From assembly GCF_002954405.1 (NCBI RefSeq), contig NZ_MQWC01000004.1, forward strand, positions 322,318 to 386,317: a stretch of DNA of 64,000 nucleotides, read 5' to 3'. The notes beneath the pieces are model-generated. The model saw only the letters and a list, made by a program, of their open reading frames with translations, made no database searches and was not told where the DNA came from. This stretch comes from Salinibacter sp. 10B (GTDB lineage Bacteria; Bacteroidota; Rhodothermia; Rhodothermales; Salinibacteraceae). A program made the position numbers and the translations under genes. Positions 44,096 through 53,119 of this stretch are shown in pieces (position 1 is the stretch's first letter; every line of letters begins with the position of its first letter).

Positions 44096-45715
44096 CTAGA
44101 ACGATAGGACCTCAGGCTTTTTGCCTTCGACAAAGGGCATCTCCATCCCGATACTGCTCCCGATGTAGGTTGGATCGGCCAGGATGTAGGTCTCTCCCTT
44201 TACTGTCAGCGTTCGATCGTTCGAGGTTGCCTCCAGTCCCCCTCCCTGCTGTACGGCCGTTGCCACATGGCCCGGCCACTTCACTCCAACGATTGAGCGA
44301 TCCAGAAGGGTGCGTACCAGATAGGCAAAAAGCACGGCCCGGTCCTCACAATCGGATGCCGATTCCGCCAGCGACTCCTCCGGGAAGAGAAACCGTTCTT
44401 CCCCAAAATTATCGCGGTCACGCTTGTACTTGGTCGCAAACTGAACGAACGAGAGAAGGAAGTTGAGGGCGTCGCGGGACGAGCGGTCTTGAATGTGTGG
44501 ACGCAACGCGTTCGCAAGCGACCGCTCCGCCGTCGCCGACATCCCGGACCGGAAAAGCACAGCGAGCTCTACATTCGGATAGGCTCGGAGATACTCTACG
44601 ACCGACGGATTATACTGAAATTCGATCGTGTACCGCTCGTCGTCGTACGAAAAGGACACCGAACGACGTTGGGACGCAGTCTCCAGATTTGGCAACACCG
44701 CCTCATCAAGAGTGAGTACCCGATCAGCCGTTTCGTGCTGTCCCTCATACGTACGAAGTGCGCCCTCCCCCGCCTCTCCCATCAGGTAGTACCGCTGGCC
44801 GTTGATGTGCAATTGGGAACGGTTGAAGATCTTTTCCTCTACCGGCAGCATCAGGAAAATGTTACTGTCCCGATAGCCGACCCGTACGGAATATCCGGAC
44901 TTCATCATCATGAACCACGTCCAGAGCGTGGCCTCGTTCGACCCGGAGCGGAGGCCCTTCTGCTGGTACAACTGATCTCCAAGGTTCCGAATGTAGACAT
45001 AATATCCCCAGTCGCTGAGGCCCAACTGGTCTCGGCGCTGTTGAAGGACCTCAAGAGTCGGGGTGTACTCTTCACTGGCCATCGACTTCCAGAACGACCC
45101 AATGGCTTCTTTACCGGGCGCCCCCTCCACGGCTGGAACGAGGGATGAGGAGTAGGGAACGGTTGTCTGAGTTCCAAAGAACGACAGGCTCGCCTGCGAC
45201 CGGTTCGTGCTCTCTCGCGCTTCGGCCCTCTCAGAAGCCGGGGTCGACGTCGGCGGTGTTGGAGCGGGGCGGGACTGCTGCTCTTCGTCTGCCTTCGGCT
45301 CTTTGGAGACCGACTGCCGCACATTCTCCGCGGATTCTGACGCGGATGCACGCACTTGTCTTGGCGCCGTGGGCGGCTCCGGCGGATTTGCTTCGGACGC
45401 CTGCTCAGACGAACTGGGCGTTCTCGCCCCTCCGACGGAAGGGATTTCTTCCGGCTTATCGTCAATCGGACTCCCGATCCGGCCGTCGACCTCCACATCC
45501 GTCCACTGTTTCTGCAAGAACTTCAGAAAGGCCTTGTCCTGCTCGTTCATGTACTGCTCGTACTGCTGCCGTTGCTTCTCCCGCCACTCTTCGTAGTCTT
45601 TCTGTCCATACGCCACCGGCATCCGAAAAAGCAGACACGCCGAGAGTAGAAACACCACGGAGACGAATCTCCTCACGCACCAGGACAGGGGAAGCGGAGC
45701 CGAGAAATCAGACAT
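44096..45715 (-). CDS. Exported transglutaminase-like (papain-fold) protein
   Basis: A 539-residue protein with a signal peptide (VSVVFLLSACLLFRMPVAYG) and a coiled, Gln/Glu-rich stretch right after it (YEEWREKQRQQYEQYMNEQ). A Pro/Ser/Glu-rich low-complexity linker (about 85-185) leads to a globular part. Near the C-terminus the Cys-His-Asp triad of transglutaminase-like proteases is visible: SDCEDRAVLFAYL, WPGHVATAV and YILADPTYIGSS. It is the last gene of a three-gene envelope operon. It may cleave or cross-link envelope proteins; substrate unknown. Confidence 0.72.
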   Translation of the reverse strand: MSDFSAPLPLSWCVRRFVSVVFLLSACLLFRMPVAYGQKDYEEWREKQRQQYEQYMNEQDKAFLKFLQKQWTDVEVDGRIGSPIDDKPEEIPSVGGARTPSSSEQASEANPPEPPTAPRQVRASASESAENVRQSVSKEPKADEEQQSRPAPTPPTSTPASERAEARESTNRSQASLSFFGTQTTVPYSSSLVPAVEGAPGKEAIGSFWKSMASEEYTPTLEVLQQRRDQLGLSDWGYYVYIRNLGDQLYQQKGLRSGSNEATLWTWFMMMKSGYSVRVGYRDSNIFLMLPVEEKIFNRSQLHINGQRYYLMGEAGEGALRTYEGQHETADRVLTLDEAVLPNLETASQRRSVSFSYDDERYTIEFQYNPSVVEYLRAYPNVELAVLFRSGMSATAERSLANALRPHIQDRSSRDALNFLLSFVQFATKYKRDRDNFGEERFLFPEESLAESASDCEDRAVLFAYLVRTLLDRSIVGVKWPGHVATAVQQGGGLEATSNDRTLTVKGETYILADPTYIGSSIGMEMPFVEGKKPEVLSF

Positions 45716-45741
45716 AGGACCATGGAGACTGTGTGGAAATG

Positions 45742-46509
45742 CTACTGTGTAAACACCGCTTCTACGGTGCCTTCAACAAGAACGTAGCAGGTTTCCTTAT
45801 CGGCCCACCGGGCAACCACCTGCGCTCGCCGAAGAAGCACGCCTGTAAGAATGCTCTTCACGTCGTGTTTCCATTCGTCCGAGCTGGTGTTCAGGCTTCG
45901 GACGTGGCTGGCAGCCTTGAAGGCAAGCCTACGTCGGGCTCGTGTTTCAGCAGTGCGCCAACTACTTTCGAGGTTGTAGTATCGCGGTGCGATGCCGACT
46001 GCTCGACGCGCAGCGTGTCCTCCGTGCAGTTCCTGCTCCACCCAAGAGGGCCGCGTGCTCGAAAAAGGCGATCGACTGGACGACGGTCCCCGAGAAGACC
46101 CCCCATCCGGGGCCCAAGTCGCAAGCACAAGGGTCATGCCACCAGCCCGTACTGAATCGACGTACGAGACCGAATGCAGCGTGTCCGGCAATCCCATACG
46201 GACGAAGCTACGTCCCTCAATGGAAGCCCCATACCCTGGCGCGTCCTCGTACAGCTTCTCACCCAGGATCACCATACGATGAGCCGCACGGAGCGCGTCA
46301 TAGGCGTCCGCCTTCGCCACCGACACCCCATCGCTAAGATTGGAATAGGCCGGCGCATACCCCACGGCCCACAAGGCCGTTCCCCCCGACGGTGAGGTCT
46401 TAAACCACGCGGGGTAGGCAGGCTGCGCGTGTATACACTGACCGCCGTCATATCCGACGACGGCCAGTGCTACAAGAAACGCAATCCCGAAAGGGACACC
46501 GTCAGACAC
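45742..46509 (-). CDS. Exported LPP20-like protein
   Basis: The 255 residues start with GTG and an N-terminal hydrophobic segment (GIAFLVALAVVGYDG). The body has a repeated theme of PAWFKTSP...ALWAVGYAP and RRAVGIAPRYYNLESSWR, with Ala-rich helices (AKADAYDALRAAHRM, ETRARRRLAFKAASHV), as in LPP20/LpoB-like envelope proteins. It starts 6 bp after the LPP20 lipoprotein gene and 27 bp before the transglutaminase-like gene. Function unknown. Confidence 0.6.
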   Translation of the reverse strand: MSDGVPFGIAFLVALAVVGYDGGQCIHAQPAYPAWFKTSPSGGTALWAVGYAPAYSNLSDGVSVAKADAYDALRAAHRMVILGEKLYEDAPGYGASIEGRSFVRMGLPDTLHSVSYVDSVRAGGMTLVLATWAPDGGSSRGPSSSRSPFSSTRPSWVEQELHGGHAARRAVGIAPRYYNLESSWRTAETRARRRLAFKAASHVRSLNTSSDEWKHDVKSILTGVLLRRAQVVARWADKETCYVLVEGTVEAVFTQ

Positions 46510-46515
46510 GAGGCA

Positions 46516-47115
46516 CTACCGATTGCTACCATTCTGAGAAGCCATGCCGCTCTCCTGCTCCTTCTCGTACTCATCAACAGCTTCCTTCATCTCTTTGAAC
46601 GCCTGACTGGACCGGAAGCGCGTGTACATTTCGTCTTCCTTGTTCATGCTGTTCATTTTCGAAAGGAACTCCTGGGCCGCTTCCCCAACCGGTAGCTCCA
46701 TCAGTACGTACGCCCGCCAGGTGCCATTGTCCTGCTGAAAAACCTCCTTCTGCTTTGGGCTCGTGCCCTTCAGCACCTGACTGGTGATTTCCTTCTGTGC
46801 CTCCGTGTACTGCTGCCGCAGGTCATCCCCAATTTCTTCGGTAAAGGACTTCGTCATGCTCTCGATTTTGGTTTCGAGGCTGGCCGCGAGGTCTCCCCGT
46901 GCACCAGTCGTTGCCTTATCGATCGCCACCTGCATGCGTTGGGACGTGGACGTATTGGCAGCATAGACATAATTCGGATCCTCCGGCGTATTCAGATACC
47001 ACTCCGGCACTTCCTGCCCTCCCGCCGACGGCTCTGAGGAGCCGCATCCGGTAAAGACGGCAGCAACAAGAAGAAAACTGAGTACGTGTACGCCGAGTCG
47101 TGCACGCTGAGTCAT
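46516..47115 (-). CDS. LPP20-family outer-membrane lipoprotein
   Basis: A 199-residue lipoprotein from ATG 47115: signal sequence VLSFLLVAAVFTGCGSS with a clear lipobox (FTGC). After the lipid anchor come VPEWYLNTPEDPNYVYAANTS and a helical body (AIDKATTGARGDLAASLETK) typical of LPP20. The C-terminal 40 residues are charged. It is first in an operon with an LPP20-like and a transglutaminase-like protein. The longer frame upstream is rejected because it would mask the signal peptide. Confidence 0.85.
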   Translation of the reverse strand: MTQRARLGVHVLSFLLVAAVFTGCGSSEPSAGGQEVPEWYLNTPEDPNYVYAANTSTSQRMQVAIDKATTGARGDLAASLETKIESMTKSFTEEIGDDLRQQYTEAQKEITSQVLKGTSPKQKEVFQQDNGTWRAYVLMELPVGEAAQEFLSKMNSMNKEDEMYTRFRSSQAFKEMKEAVDEYEKEQESGMASQNGSNR

Positions 47116-47538
47116 GGCTGTAAGCATAGTCGCGGATAGAGGGGGTAATGAACGAGGCAAACGAATTCGGAGCAGTGCACACGAAGAGCCCATGATCAAA
47201 ACTCAGAAGGTCAACGCTTGAAAAGCGCACCCTCGCCATACCGACAGCCGTCGTGTGCCCACCTCCCAACAAAGGGAGCGTCCCCATTCGGGTGGATGGG
47301 CGCCACGTCAAGCGTGAACCTCTCAGATGCTAGCCTTCTAGATGGCCAGGAGCGACGGATGCAAACAGTTTTGCGAGGGACTCGAAGTTACCTGCTCGTA
47401 AAAGACATGAACGTAGTACTCGCTAGACTTTTCTGGGGGTGGCTTGTTTCTGCCGCTTCGCTACAACCCTAACTGGGAAATACTGATCGAGCGGGTTCTT
47501 TCACACCCTGACGGTACGAAGCGGAAAAACAGTCCTCG
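47116..47538. other. Intergenic region without recognised gene
   Basis: About 420 bp between the LPP20 promoter side and the end of the MerR gene. Short open frames occur, but none has a start context, composition or motif that supports a gene; no tRNA-like cloverleaf or terminator was found. Confidence 0.4.
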
Positions 47539-47841
47539 TCATAATTCCTCTCGTAGATCGACGAGGAAGTCGCGCAGTTCTCGAAGTTGTTTTTGCAATT
47601 CGTACCGGCTCTGCGGTTCACGGAGTGCCTGCCGAGCCCCCTCAATGGTGTACTTTTCGTCCTTGAGCAGATACCGAATTCGCTCAATGACTTCAATGTC
47701 ATCCTCCGTGTATACACGCCGACCCGCTCGATTCTTTCGAGGACTGAGTTCTTCAAACTCCTGCTCCCAATACCGAAGCACGTGAGGATCGTACCCGACG
47801 ATGTCACTCACTTCACCAATGGAGTAATAGAGCTTCTCCAT
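47539..47841 (-). CDS. MerR-family transcriptional regulator
   Basis: A 100-residue protein from ATG 47841: winged helix YYSIGEVSDIVGYDPHVLRY and WEQEFEELSPRKNRAGRRVY, TEDDIEVIERIRYLLKDE, then a dimer coiled coil (RYELQKQLRELRDFLVDLRE). There is no effector domain beyond the coil, so it is of the short MerR type common in Bacteroidota. It lies 92 bp downstream of sbcC, same direction. Confidence 0.88.
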   Translation of the reverse strand: MEKLYYSIGEVSDIVGYDPHVLRYWEQEFEELSPRKNRAGRRVYTEDDIEVIERIRYLLKDEKYTIEGARQALREPQSRYELQKQLRELRDFLVDLREEL

Positions 47842-47933
47842 CCTTGGTAATTGGGTAGGACGTGTCCAAAGAGAAGAACGAAAACGCGGACCAAAACCGG
47901 ACAGGCTTCCCCAGAAACGATTCCCGCGAGTTC

Positions 47934-50900
47934 TCATCTCCCCACCACTTCGAACGTTGACCCAATCGCCGGATCTTTCTCCACCTCGATGCGGACAGGA
48001 AATGCTTGCTTGAGTCTCTGAAGATGCGTAATAACGAGGATTTTTGCAAAGTCCTCGCGAATGGCCTGGATAGCCTCCACAAGACGCTCAATTCCCGTTT
48101 CGTCCTGTGTACCAAATCCTTCATCAATAACAAGAGTCCGAACGCGGACGCCACTGCGGTCCGCCAGGAGTTGAGCAAGGGCGACCCGGAGGGCAAAGTT
48201 CACCCGAAAGCTCTCGCCACCGGAAAAGGTCTCGTAGGGGCGCGGCACGCCCTGTTCGTCGGTAATAATGATGTCAAGCGTTTCCTTCGTCCCCCCACTC
48301 TTTTTCTCTTTGAGCGTTTCAAGACGAATGTGCATCCGCCCGTCCGTGAGACGATCGAGGATTCGATTGGCCCGCTCTTCGATCTCTGGGAGGGTCTCCT
48401 CAATAATGAGAGACGGAATGCCGTGCTTCCCAAAGACGGTACGGAGATGCTTGTACAACTGCCGATCTGTCTTACAGTCCTCTAGCTGGTCCTTTGCATC
48501 CGCAAGAGCCTCCTGATCCCGCTGGGCCTGCTCCAGGCGTTCGTTGAGCATGCCAAGGGTTTGTTGCGCCTCATTCAACGCATCTTCTGCCGTGGCAAGC
48601 TCCTCCTCAATGGTACCCACCTCTTCATCGAGAGCCGGCTTTGCCTCCAATGCTTCCTTCAAATCGGAGAGCCGCTCGCGCTCCTTCTGGCGTTCCTCCC
48701 GCAGCGACTCGACGCGATCGGCCGCCTGCGCACGCTGTTCCTCCCATTCGGCTCGGTTATTTTCGGCGTGCTTCAATTCACTCCGCCGATCTGGAACGTC
48801 ACTCAGCGTCTTCAGCGCCTGTCGGACCTCCTGAAACCGATCCGGATCGAAATCAACGTCAGCAAGCTGCTGTTCCAAGGTGCGCCGTCGCTCGTGCAAC
48901 TCCTCGAACGCCGTCCCTTCCTCGAGTTGCGTGCGCAGGGTTTCAATTTCTTCGTCGTGCTGAGCAATCTTGCGCTGTAGCTCTTCGCGTCGACCATCCA
49001 ACTCGTTGAGTTCTCGCAACCGCTCGGTATACCGATCCATTTGGGCCGCCCGGTTCTGCAGGGTCTCAAACCTCTGGGGGTCGAAGTGAAGCTCCGCCCG
49101 GCGCTGGGCGCACCACTGCCAGCGTCGACGGGCGTTTTCTCCGTACGAACGCTGTTGCAAACGATTTTGAATAGCGAGTGCCTGCTGCCGGTGTGCCTCG
49201 AGGGCCTCGGCCCGTTCCTGAAGGGCGCGCCGCTGCTCACGAGCCGTCGCCAGTGCCCCCTCTACTCCCTCCATTTCTTGCACCTGTTCCCGAAGACGAG
49301 CATACTTTTCCCGGAGGGACGCCCGACGCTCGATCAACGTCTCCAGTTGCTCTTCCCCCTCCACAATCGCCTGTTGAAGCGCGTCGATGCTCGACTGAAG
49401 GGTCGTTTCGACCTCCTCCCGGTGCGTTGGTGTTAGCTCAGTGCCGCACGTGGGACAGGTCGGCCCCTCGGCCGCGCGAAAGCGCTCAAGCTCGGCCTGT
49501 TCCTCGTCCCGCTCTTCGCGCCGGGCTTCAAGTTGTCCTTCCAGTTCCTGAATGCGCTGCCCAACCTCTTTTCCGTCTGCCTCAATGTCTTCAAGCTGAT
49601 CTTCGAGCCGGGTTTGCTTCTTCTTTTTTGACGTTAGCGTCTCAATCCGCTTCTCGAGGTCTTCGAGCGAAGAGACCGCCTCGCGCTCGTTTTCGATCTG
49701 TTTCTGCAGCGCATCGAGCTCTCCCTTGAGTTGTCGACGCGTCCCGACGAGTGCGCGTCGGGCCTCTTCTTGTCTCGCCTGAAGGCGCTTCTGGCGATGG
49801 CGGACGGCCTCCCACTCCTGCACCTGTTGACGCGCCGACTGCGCCTGCCGTACCCCCTCTTCAACCGCCGACCGCTTCGCAAGCTGGGTCTCGCACTCAT
49901 TGAGGTCTTGCCTGAAGCTCTTTCGCTCCACGGTTAGACGGTCGAGGCGACGCTCGAGTTTGTTGGTGCGCTCTTGAAGGGTAGACTCGACCTGTTCGAG
50001 TTGCTTCTCCAATCCCCGGTGTAGATCGCGCTTATCGTCGAGCGTATCGCGCTCCTCCTGCAAGGCTTGGTACCGCTCATAGGCCGCCGCAATGTCGTCG
50101 CGTTCTTCCAGAAGCTCGTCGGCCTGAGCGATCTTTTTTTCAAGGGCCTCCAGCGCATCGGTCTGTTCGGCAATCCGCTCATCAAGGTCTTCAATGGCAG
50201 ATTCGGCCGTCTCCCGTTCCCGAGCCTTCGCCTCCAGATCGGCCAGTTGCTGAGTGAGGGCCTTTTCCTTCTCCCGGAGTTCGGACACCGTTTCTTGTTT
50301 GGCCTCGACCTTCGCCTGTACCTCTTCCCGTTGCTCTTTCCATTCCGGCACGTCGGCCACGGCCTCTTGCAACCGCTCCACCTCCGCCTCTATGCGCTGC
50401 TGTCGCTTTTTGGCGTCCCGCCACCGATCCCGGGCCTTCTCTTCGAGGTTCTCGTACCGGCTCAGGTTGAGAATACTGACGAGTATTTCCTTGCGCTGAC
50501 TCGGGCTCTTATCCGTAAACTCGTCGGAGCGTCCCTGAAGGAGGAAGGCCGAGTTGATAAAGGTGTCGTAGTCCAGACCCAGAGTATCCTCAATTCGGCT
50601 CTGAGTTTCGCGCTGGGTAGCCCCGGTGAGCGGGCGATAGTCGTCCTGTTCCGGCGCGTAAAGTTGAAACTCAAGGTCTGACGACGTGGTCTTGCCAGTC
50701 GCGGAGCGTGAAAACGAGCGCGTGACGCGGTATCGTGTCTCCTCCAGATCGAAGGTAAAGGTCACCTCCATATGCCGCGTACCTATGCGGATGAGCTCGT
50801 CGTCGGGCTTCCGCTTCCCGCTCGATTTGCGGGCTTCGCCCCACAGCGCCCACGTCATCGCATCCAGGAGCGCCGACTTGCCCTCTCCATTCCCGCCGGA

Positions 50901-50993
50901 CAAGCACGCCACGTCAAACTCATCGAAGTGAAGAGCCGGGGCTTCTGTGCCGTAGCTAAGAAAGTTCTGGAGCTCAAGACGAACAGGAACCAT
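47934..50993 (-). CDS. sbcC: SbcC/Rad50-type SMC ATPase
   Basis: The ATPase subunit of the SbcCD nuclease, which trims hairpins and DNA ends. 1019 residues: Walker A LSGGNGEGKSALLDAM near 30-45, two long coiled coils, the zinc hook CPTCGTELTP in the middle, ABC signature FSGGESFRVNFALRVALAQL, and Walker B RTLVIDEGFGTQDE. The nuclease partner SbcD is usually adjacent but is not seen downstream or in the 500 bp upstream. Confidence 0.95.
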   Translation of the reverse strand: MVPVRLELQNFLSYGTEAPALHFDEFDVACLSGGNGEGKSALLDAMTWALWGEARKSSGKRKPDDELIRIGTRHMEVTFTFDLEETRYRVTRSFSRSATGKTTSSDLEFQLYAPEQDDYRPLTGATQRETQSRIEDTLGLDYDTFINSAFLLQGRSDEFTDKSPSQRKEILVSILNLSRYENLEEKARDRWRDAKKRQQRIEAEVERLQEAVADVPEWKEQREEVQAKVEAKQETVSELREKEKALTQQLADLEAKARERETAESAIEDLDERIAEQTDALEALEKKIAQADELLEERDDIAAAYERYQALQEERDTLDDKRDLHRGLEKQLEQVESTLQERTNKLERRLDRLTVERKSFRQDLNECETQLAKRSAVEEGVRQAQSARQQVQEWEAVRHRQKRLQARQEEARRALVGTRRQLKGELDALQKQIENEREAVSSLEDLEKRIETLTSKKKKQTRLEDQLEDIEADGKEVGQRIQELEGQLEARREERDEEQAELERFRAAEGPTCPTCGTELTPTHREEVETTLQSSIDALQQAIVEGEEQLETLIERRASLREKYARLREQVQEMEGVEGALATAREQRRALQERAEALEAHRQQALAIQNRLQQRSYGENARRRWQWCAQRRAELHFDPQRFETLQNRAAQMDRYTERLRELNELDGRREELQRKIAQHDEEIETLRTQLEEGTAFEELHERRRTLEQQLADVDFDPDRFQEVRQALKTLSDVPDRRSELKHAENNRAEWEEQRAQAADRVESLREERQKERERLSDLKEALEAKPALDEEVGTIEEELATAEDALNEAQQTLGMLNERLEQAQRDQEALADAKDQLEDCKTDRQLYKHLRTVFGKHGIPSLIIEETLPEIEERANRILDRLTDGRMHIRLETLKEKKSGGTKETLDIIITDEQGVPRPYETFSGGESFRVNFALRVALAQLLADRSGVRVRTLVIDEGFGTQDETGIERLVEAIQAIREDFAKILVITHLQRLKQAFPVRIEVEKDPAIGSTFEVVGR

Positions 50994-51096
50994 GCAAGAC
51001 CGGGGCTACAAACGGGACTTCTCAACTTCCTTTCCCTGCCGGATGCAAATCCATCCAAGTCAACGATTCAGAGTCGGCCCGTTCGAGTACTACTAT

Positions 51097-51528
51097 TTAT
51101 CGAAACTGAATTGGCGTAACGCTAACAATCACATCGACGGCCGAGGCCAAGTCGTACTCCTGCAGGTAGTCATTCATTTCCTCCTCCAGCGCGTCGGCAA
51201 GACGGGCCCGGTCGGGCGGTGTAATGGCATCGTCGACCGCCGCAACCACCGCGTCGTCACCCTCTACGTCCATAGCAACCGAGATGCGCTCCCGGGGCGC
51301 CCCGGGAACCCGATCCTGCTCCACCTCCACGTCCACCGAGAGCGTGTACGAGTCAAGGTCGGCCCCGTTCAGCGCGTCCTCGGCCTGTGCCTGCACCACC
51401 TGTCGAACGCGCTGAGCCACTGTGGGATGCACACGCTCATTGTCGCGCGTCGCACCTCGCACGGAGTCCAGGTCGGCGTCTTCGGTGAGATGGAGATCAA
51501 TCGAGATCGTGCTACCAACAACGGGCAT
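51097..51528 (-). CDS. Hypothetical acidic protein
   Basis: Not recognised. The 143 residues are soluble and very acidic (LHLTEDADLDSVRG, VDVEVEQDRVPGAP, VAAVDDAITPPDRARLADAL). No cysteines and no membrane segment are present. It is read toward sbcC, with a 103-bp gap, and the MITE lies about 110 bp upstream. The composition is like its neighbours, so a real gene is likely. Confidence 0.62.
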   Translation of the reverse strand: MPVVGSTISIDLHLTEDADLDSVRGATRDNERVHPTVAQRVRQVVQAQAEDALNGADLDSYTLSVDVEVEQDRVPGAPRERISVAMDVEGDDAVVAAVDDAITPPDRARLADALEEEMNDYLQEYDLASAVDVIVSVTPIQFR

Positions 51529-51637
51529 GATGAAGTATGGGGGGCAGTGAGCCGTGGACGGACGAAGACACTCTTAGTTGACTAGTGTAACCATTCACGT
51601 CATTTTGATTCAACCCTCAAACCCGATTCCTTTCGTT

Positions 51638-51802
51638 TAAGAGACTGTTTTGATTTCACATGATCACATTTCAGGCTGAGCGTAACGACCGCAGATCGTC
51701 GAGATCCGTCTGTGTTGGGGGCTTCCGAACGATTAACGGTCCTCCAGATCGGCGAAACACCTCTCCGATTTTCAATCCGGCCAAAATCAAAACAGTCTCT
51801 AA
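51638..51802. mobile_element. 159-bp MITE with 16-bp terminal repeats and TAA target duplication
   Basis: Perfect terminal inverted repeats GAGACTGTTTTGATTT (51641-51656) and its complement AAATCAAAACAGTCTC (51784-51799) bound a 159-bp segment with no gene. The element is flanked by the direct repeat TAA (51638-51640 and 51800-51802). A GAG- end plus a 3-bp TNA duplication fits IS5-family (IS1031-group) elements. It lies in the gap between the acidic hypothetical gene and cvpA, ending 14 bp from the cvpA stop. Confidence 0.8.
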
Positions 51803-51815
51803 GAGCGAAAAAGTG

Positions 51816-52391
51816 CTAACGATCGTCCGTTCCGCCACGGGCCTCCTGCACCGACGGTTGCAACCTGGGCTTGATCTGGTGACCAAACGTCTCGGATGCA
51901 CGCTTCGCTGCCGGCAGATAGGGAGAGGTGGCTTCCAACGTCTCGGGCAAAGCACTCGCGACCGGTGAATACAGGACCGATTCTTTTCGGGTTTTCTTGC
52001 TCGGCATCTCCAGACCCGACAGCACCAGAAAGAGGACGCTCAGCAACAGGGCAGCCTTGAATCCCCCGAGTGCTCCCCCAGCCGCCCGATTCACCAGGTT
52101 CAGCGACAACGTCTCTAGGATCTGTTCTAAAAGCCGCGACACTGCCCAAAAGACCAGCTGGACCCCAACGAAGATTGCGATGAACCCGGCGATGGGTGCA
52201 ACCGAGGCCGATAGGCCCAGGCTAGACACGATGAGCGTGCCGACCGGATGCATGAGTTGCACGGATAAGAAAAAGGCCAGGACGAGGCCGAGCAGACTTG
52301 CGATCTGGCGCACGGCTCCCACCATAAAGCCACGAACGAGTCCCCCCGCGAGCACGATCAAAATGAACCAGTCCAGACCGGCAAGTTCCAT
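51816..52391 (-). CDS. cvpA: CvpA-family membrane protein
   Basis: A 191-residue inner-membrane protein from ATG 52391 with four hydrophobic segments (WFILIVLAGGLVRGFMVG, IASLLGLVLAFFLSVQLM, VAPIAGFIAIFVGVQLVFW, AAGGALGGFKAALLLSVLFL). The starting pattern DWFILIVL...GFxxGxxRQ is characteristic of CvpA. The C-terminal 60 residues are soluble. The role in the cell is not well defined. Confidence 0.85.
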   Translation of the reverse strand: MELAGLDWFILIVLAGGLVRGFMVGAVRQIASLLGLVLAFFLSVQLMHPVGTLIVSSLGLSASVAPIAGFIAIFVGVQLVFWAVSRLLEQILETLSLNLVNRAAGGALGGFKAALLLSVLFLVLSGLEMPSKKTRKESVLYSPVASALPETLEATSPYLPAAKRASETFGHQIKPRLQPSVQEARGGTDDR

Positions 52392-52574
52392 GTGAGGGGC
52401 CACGCTTGGGTGTGTGACTGGATAGCCAGACGATGCTGTCTCACCAACGGGACTCCATGCTCGAGGCTCGGCGAAGGGTGCATTCCCAGGACGACGCTGC
52501 ATTCCTTCTCATTGCCTAAGTGATGAGGTGTATCAATTGCCAAACGGCGTGCGCCTCGAAGAGATTGCCCCAGC

Positions 52575-53045
52575 CTATCCGAGAAGCTGCTTCACCATAC
52601 GCTGGACCCGCCCGCCATCCACTTTGCCACGGAGCGCATCCATCGCTCGTCCCATGACAGCGCCCATGTCGGCCATGGACTCCGCTCCCACATCGTCGAT
52701 GATGGACTGTAACTTCTCTTCCAACGCCTCGTCCGAAAGCTGATCGGGCATGTACTCCTCCAGCACGGCCAGTTCCTCCTGCTCTTTCGTCACCAGGTCG
52801 TCCCGTCCGGCCTCCTCATACTGCTCAATCGAGTCCTTCCGCTGGTTGACCTGCTTTCGGAGAACGGCCAGTTGGTCTTGTTCGCCCAGGAGCGTTTCTG
52901 CCCCGTCCTGGCGCTGGTCGATTTCTTTGTTCTTAAGGGCAGCCCGGAGGGAGCGAAGAGTACGCAGGCGCACCTTGTCTTTGTTGCGCATGGCCGCCTT
53001 GAGGTCCTCATTGAGCCGGTCGAGGAGAGAATTGTCGTCAGACAT
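52575..53045 (-). CDS. GatB/YqeY-domain protein
   Basis: A 156-residue protein that matches YqeY by length and motifs: LLDRLNEDLKAAMRNKDKVR, RKDSIEQYEEAGRDDLVTKE, ELAVLEEYMPDQLSDEAL and GKVDGGRVQRMVKQLL. The fold is shared with the C-terminal part of GatB and is thought to contact tRNA, but no reaction is established. It is located 74 bp after ptsI. Confidence 0.93.
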   Translation of the reverse strand: MSDDNSLLDRLNEDLKAAMRNKDKVRLRTLRSLRAALKNKEIDQRQDGAETLLGEQDQLAVLRKQVNQRKDSIEQYEEAGRDDLVTKEQEELAVLEEYMPDQLSDEALEEKLQSIIDDVGAESMADMGAVMGRAMDALRGKVDGGRVQRMVKQLLG

Positions 53046-53119
53046 GGAGGAGAACAAATCACTGTCAGTTCAGAGAATACTGAGGAAGATATGTACGCCT
53101 CGCCTCCCCGAACGGTCCC

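Noticed and set aside
47218-47472. An 84-codon open frame on the plus strand in the gap before the MerR gene
   Set aside because: No start context, no conserved motif and a patternless translation; left as intergenic.
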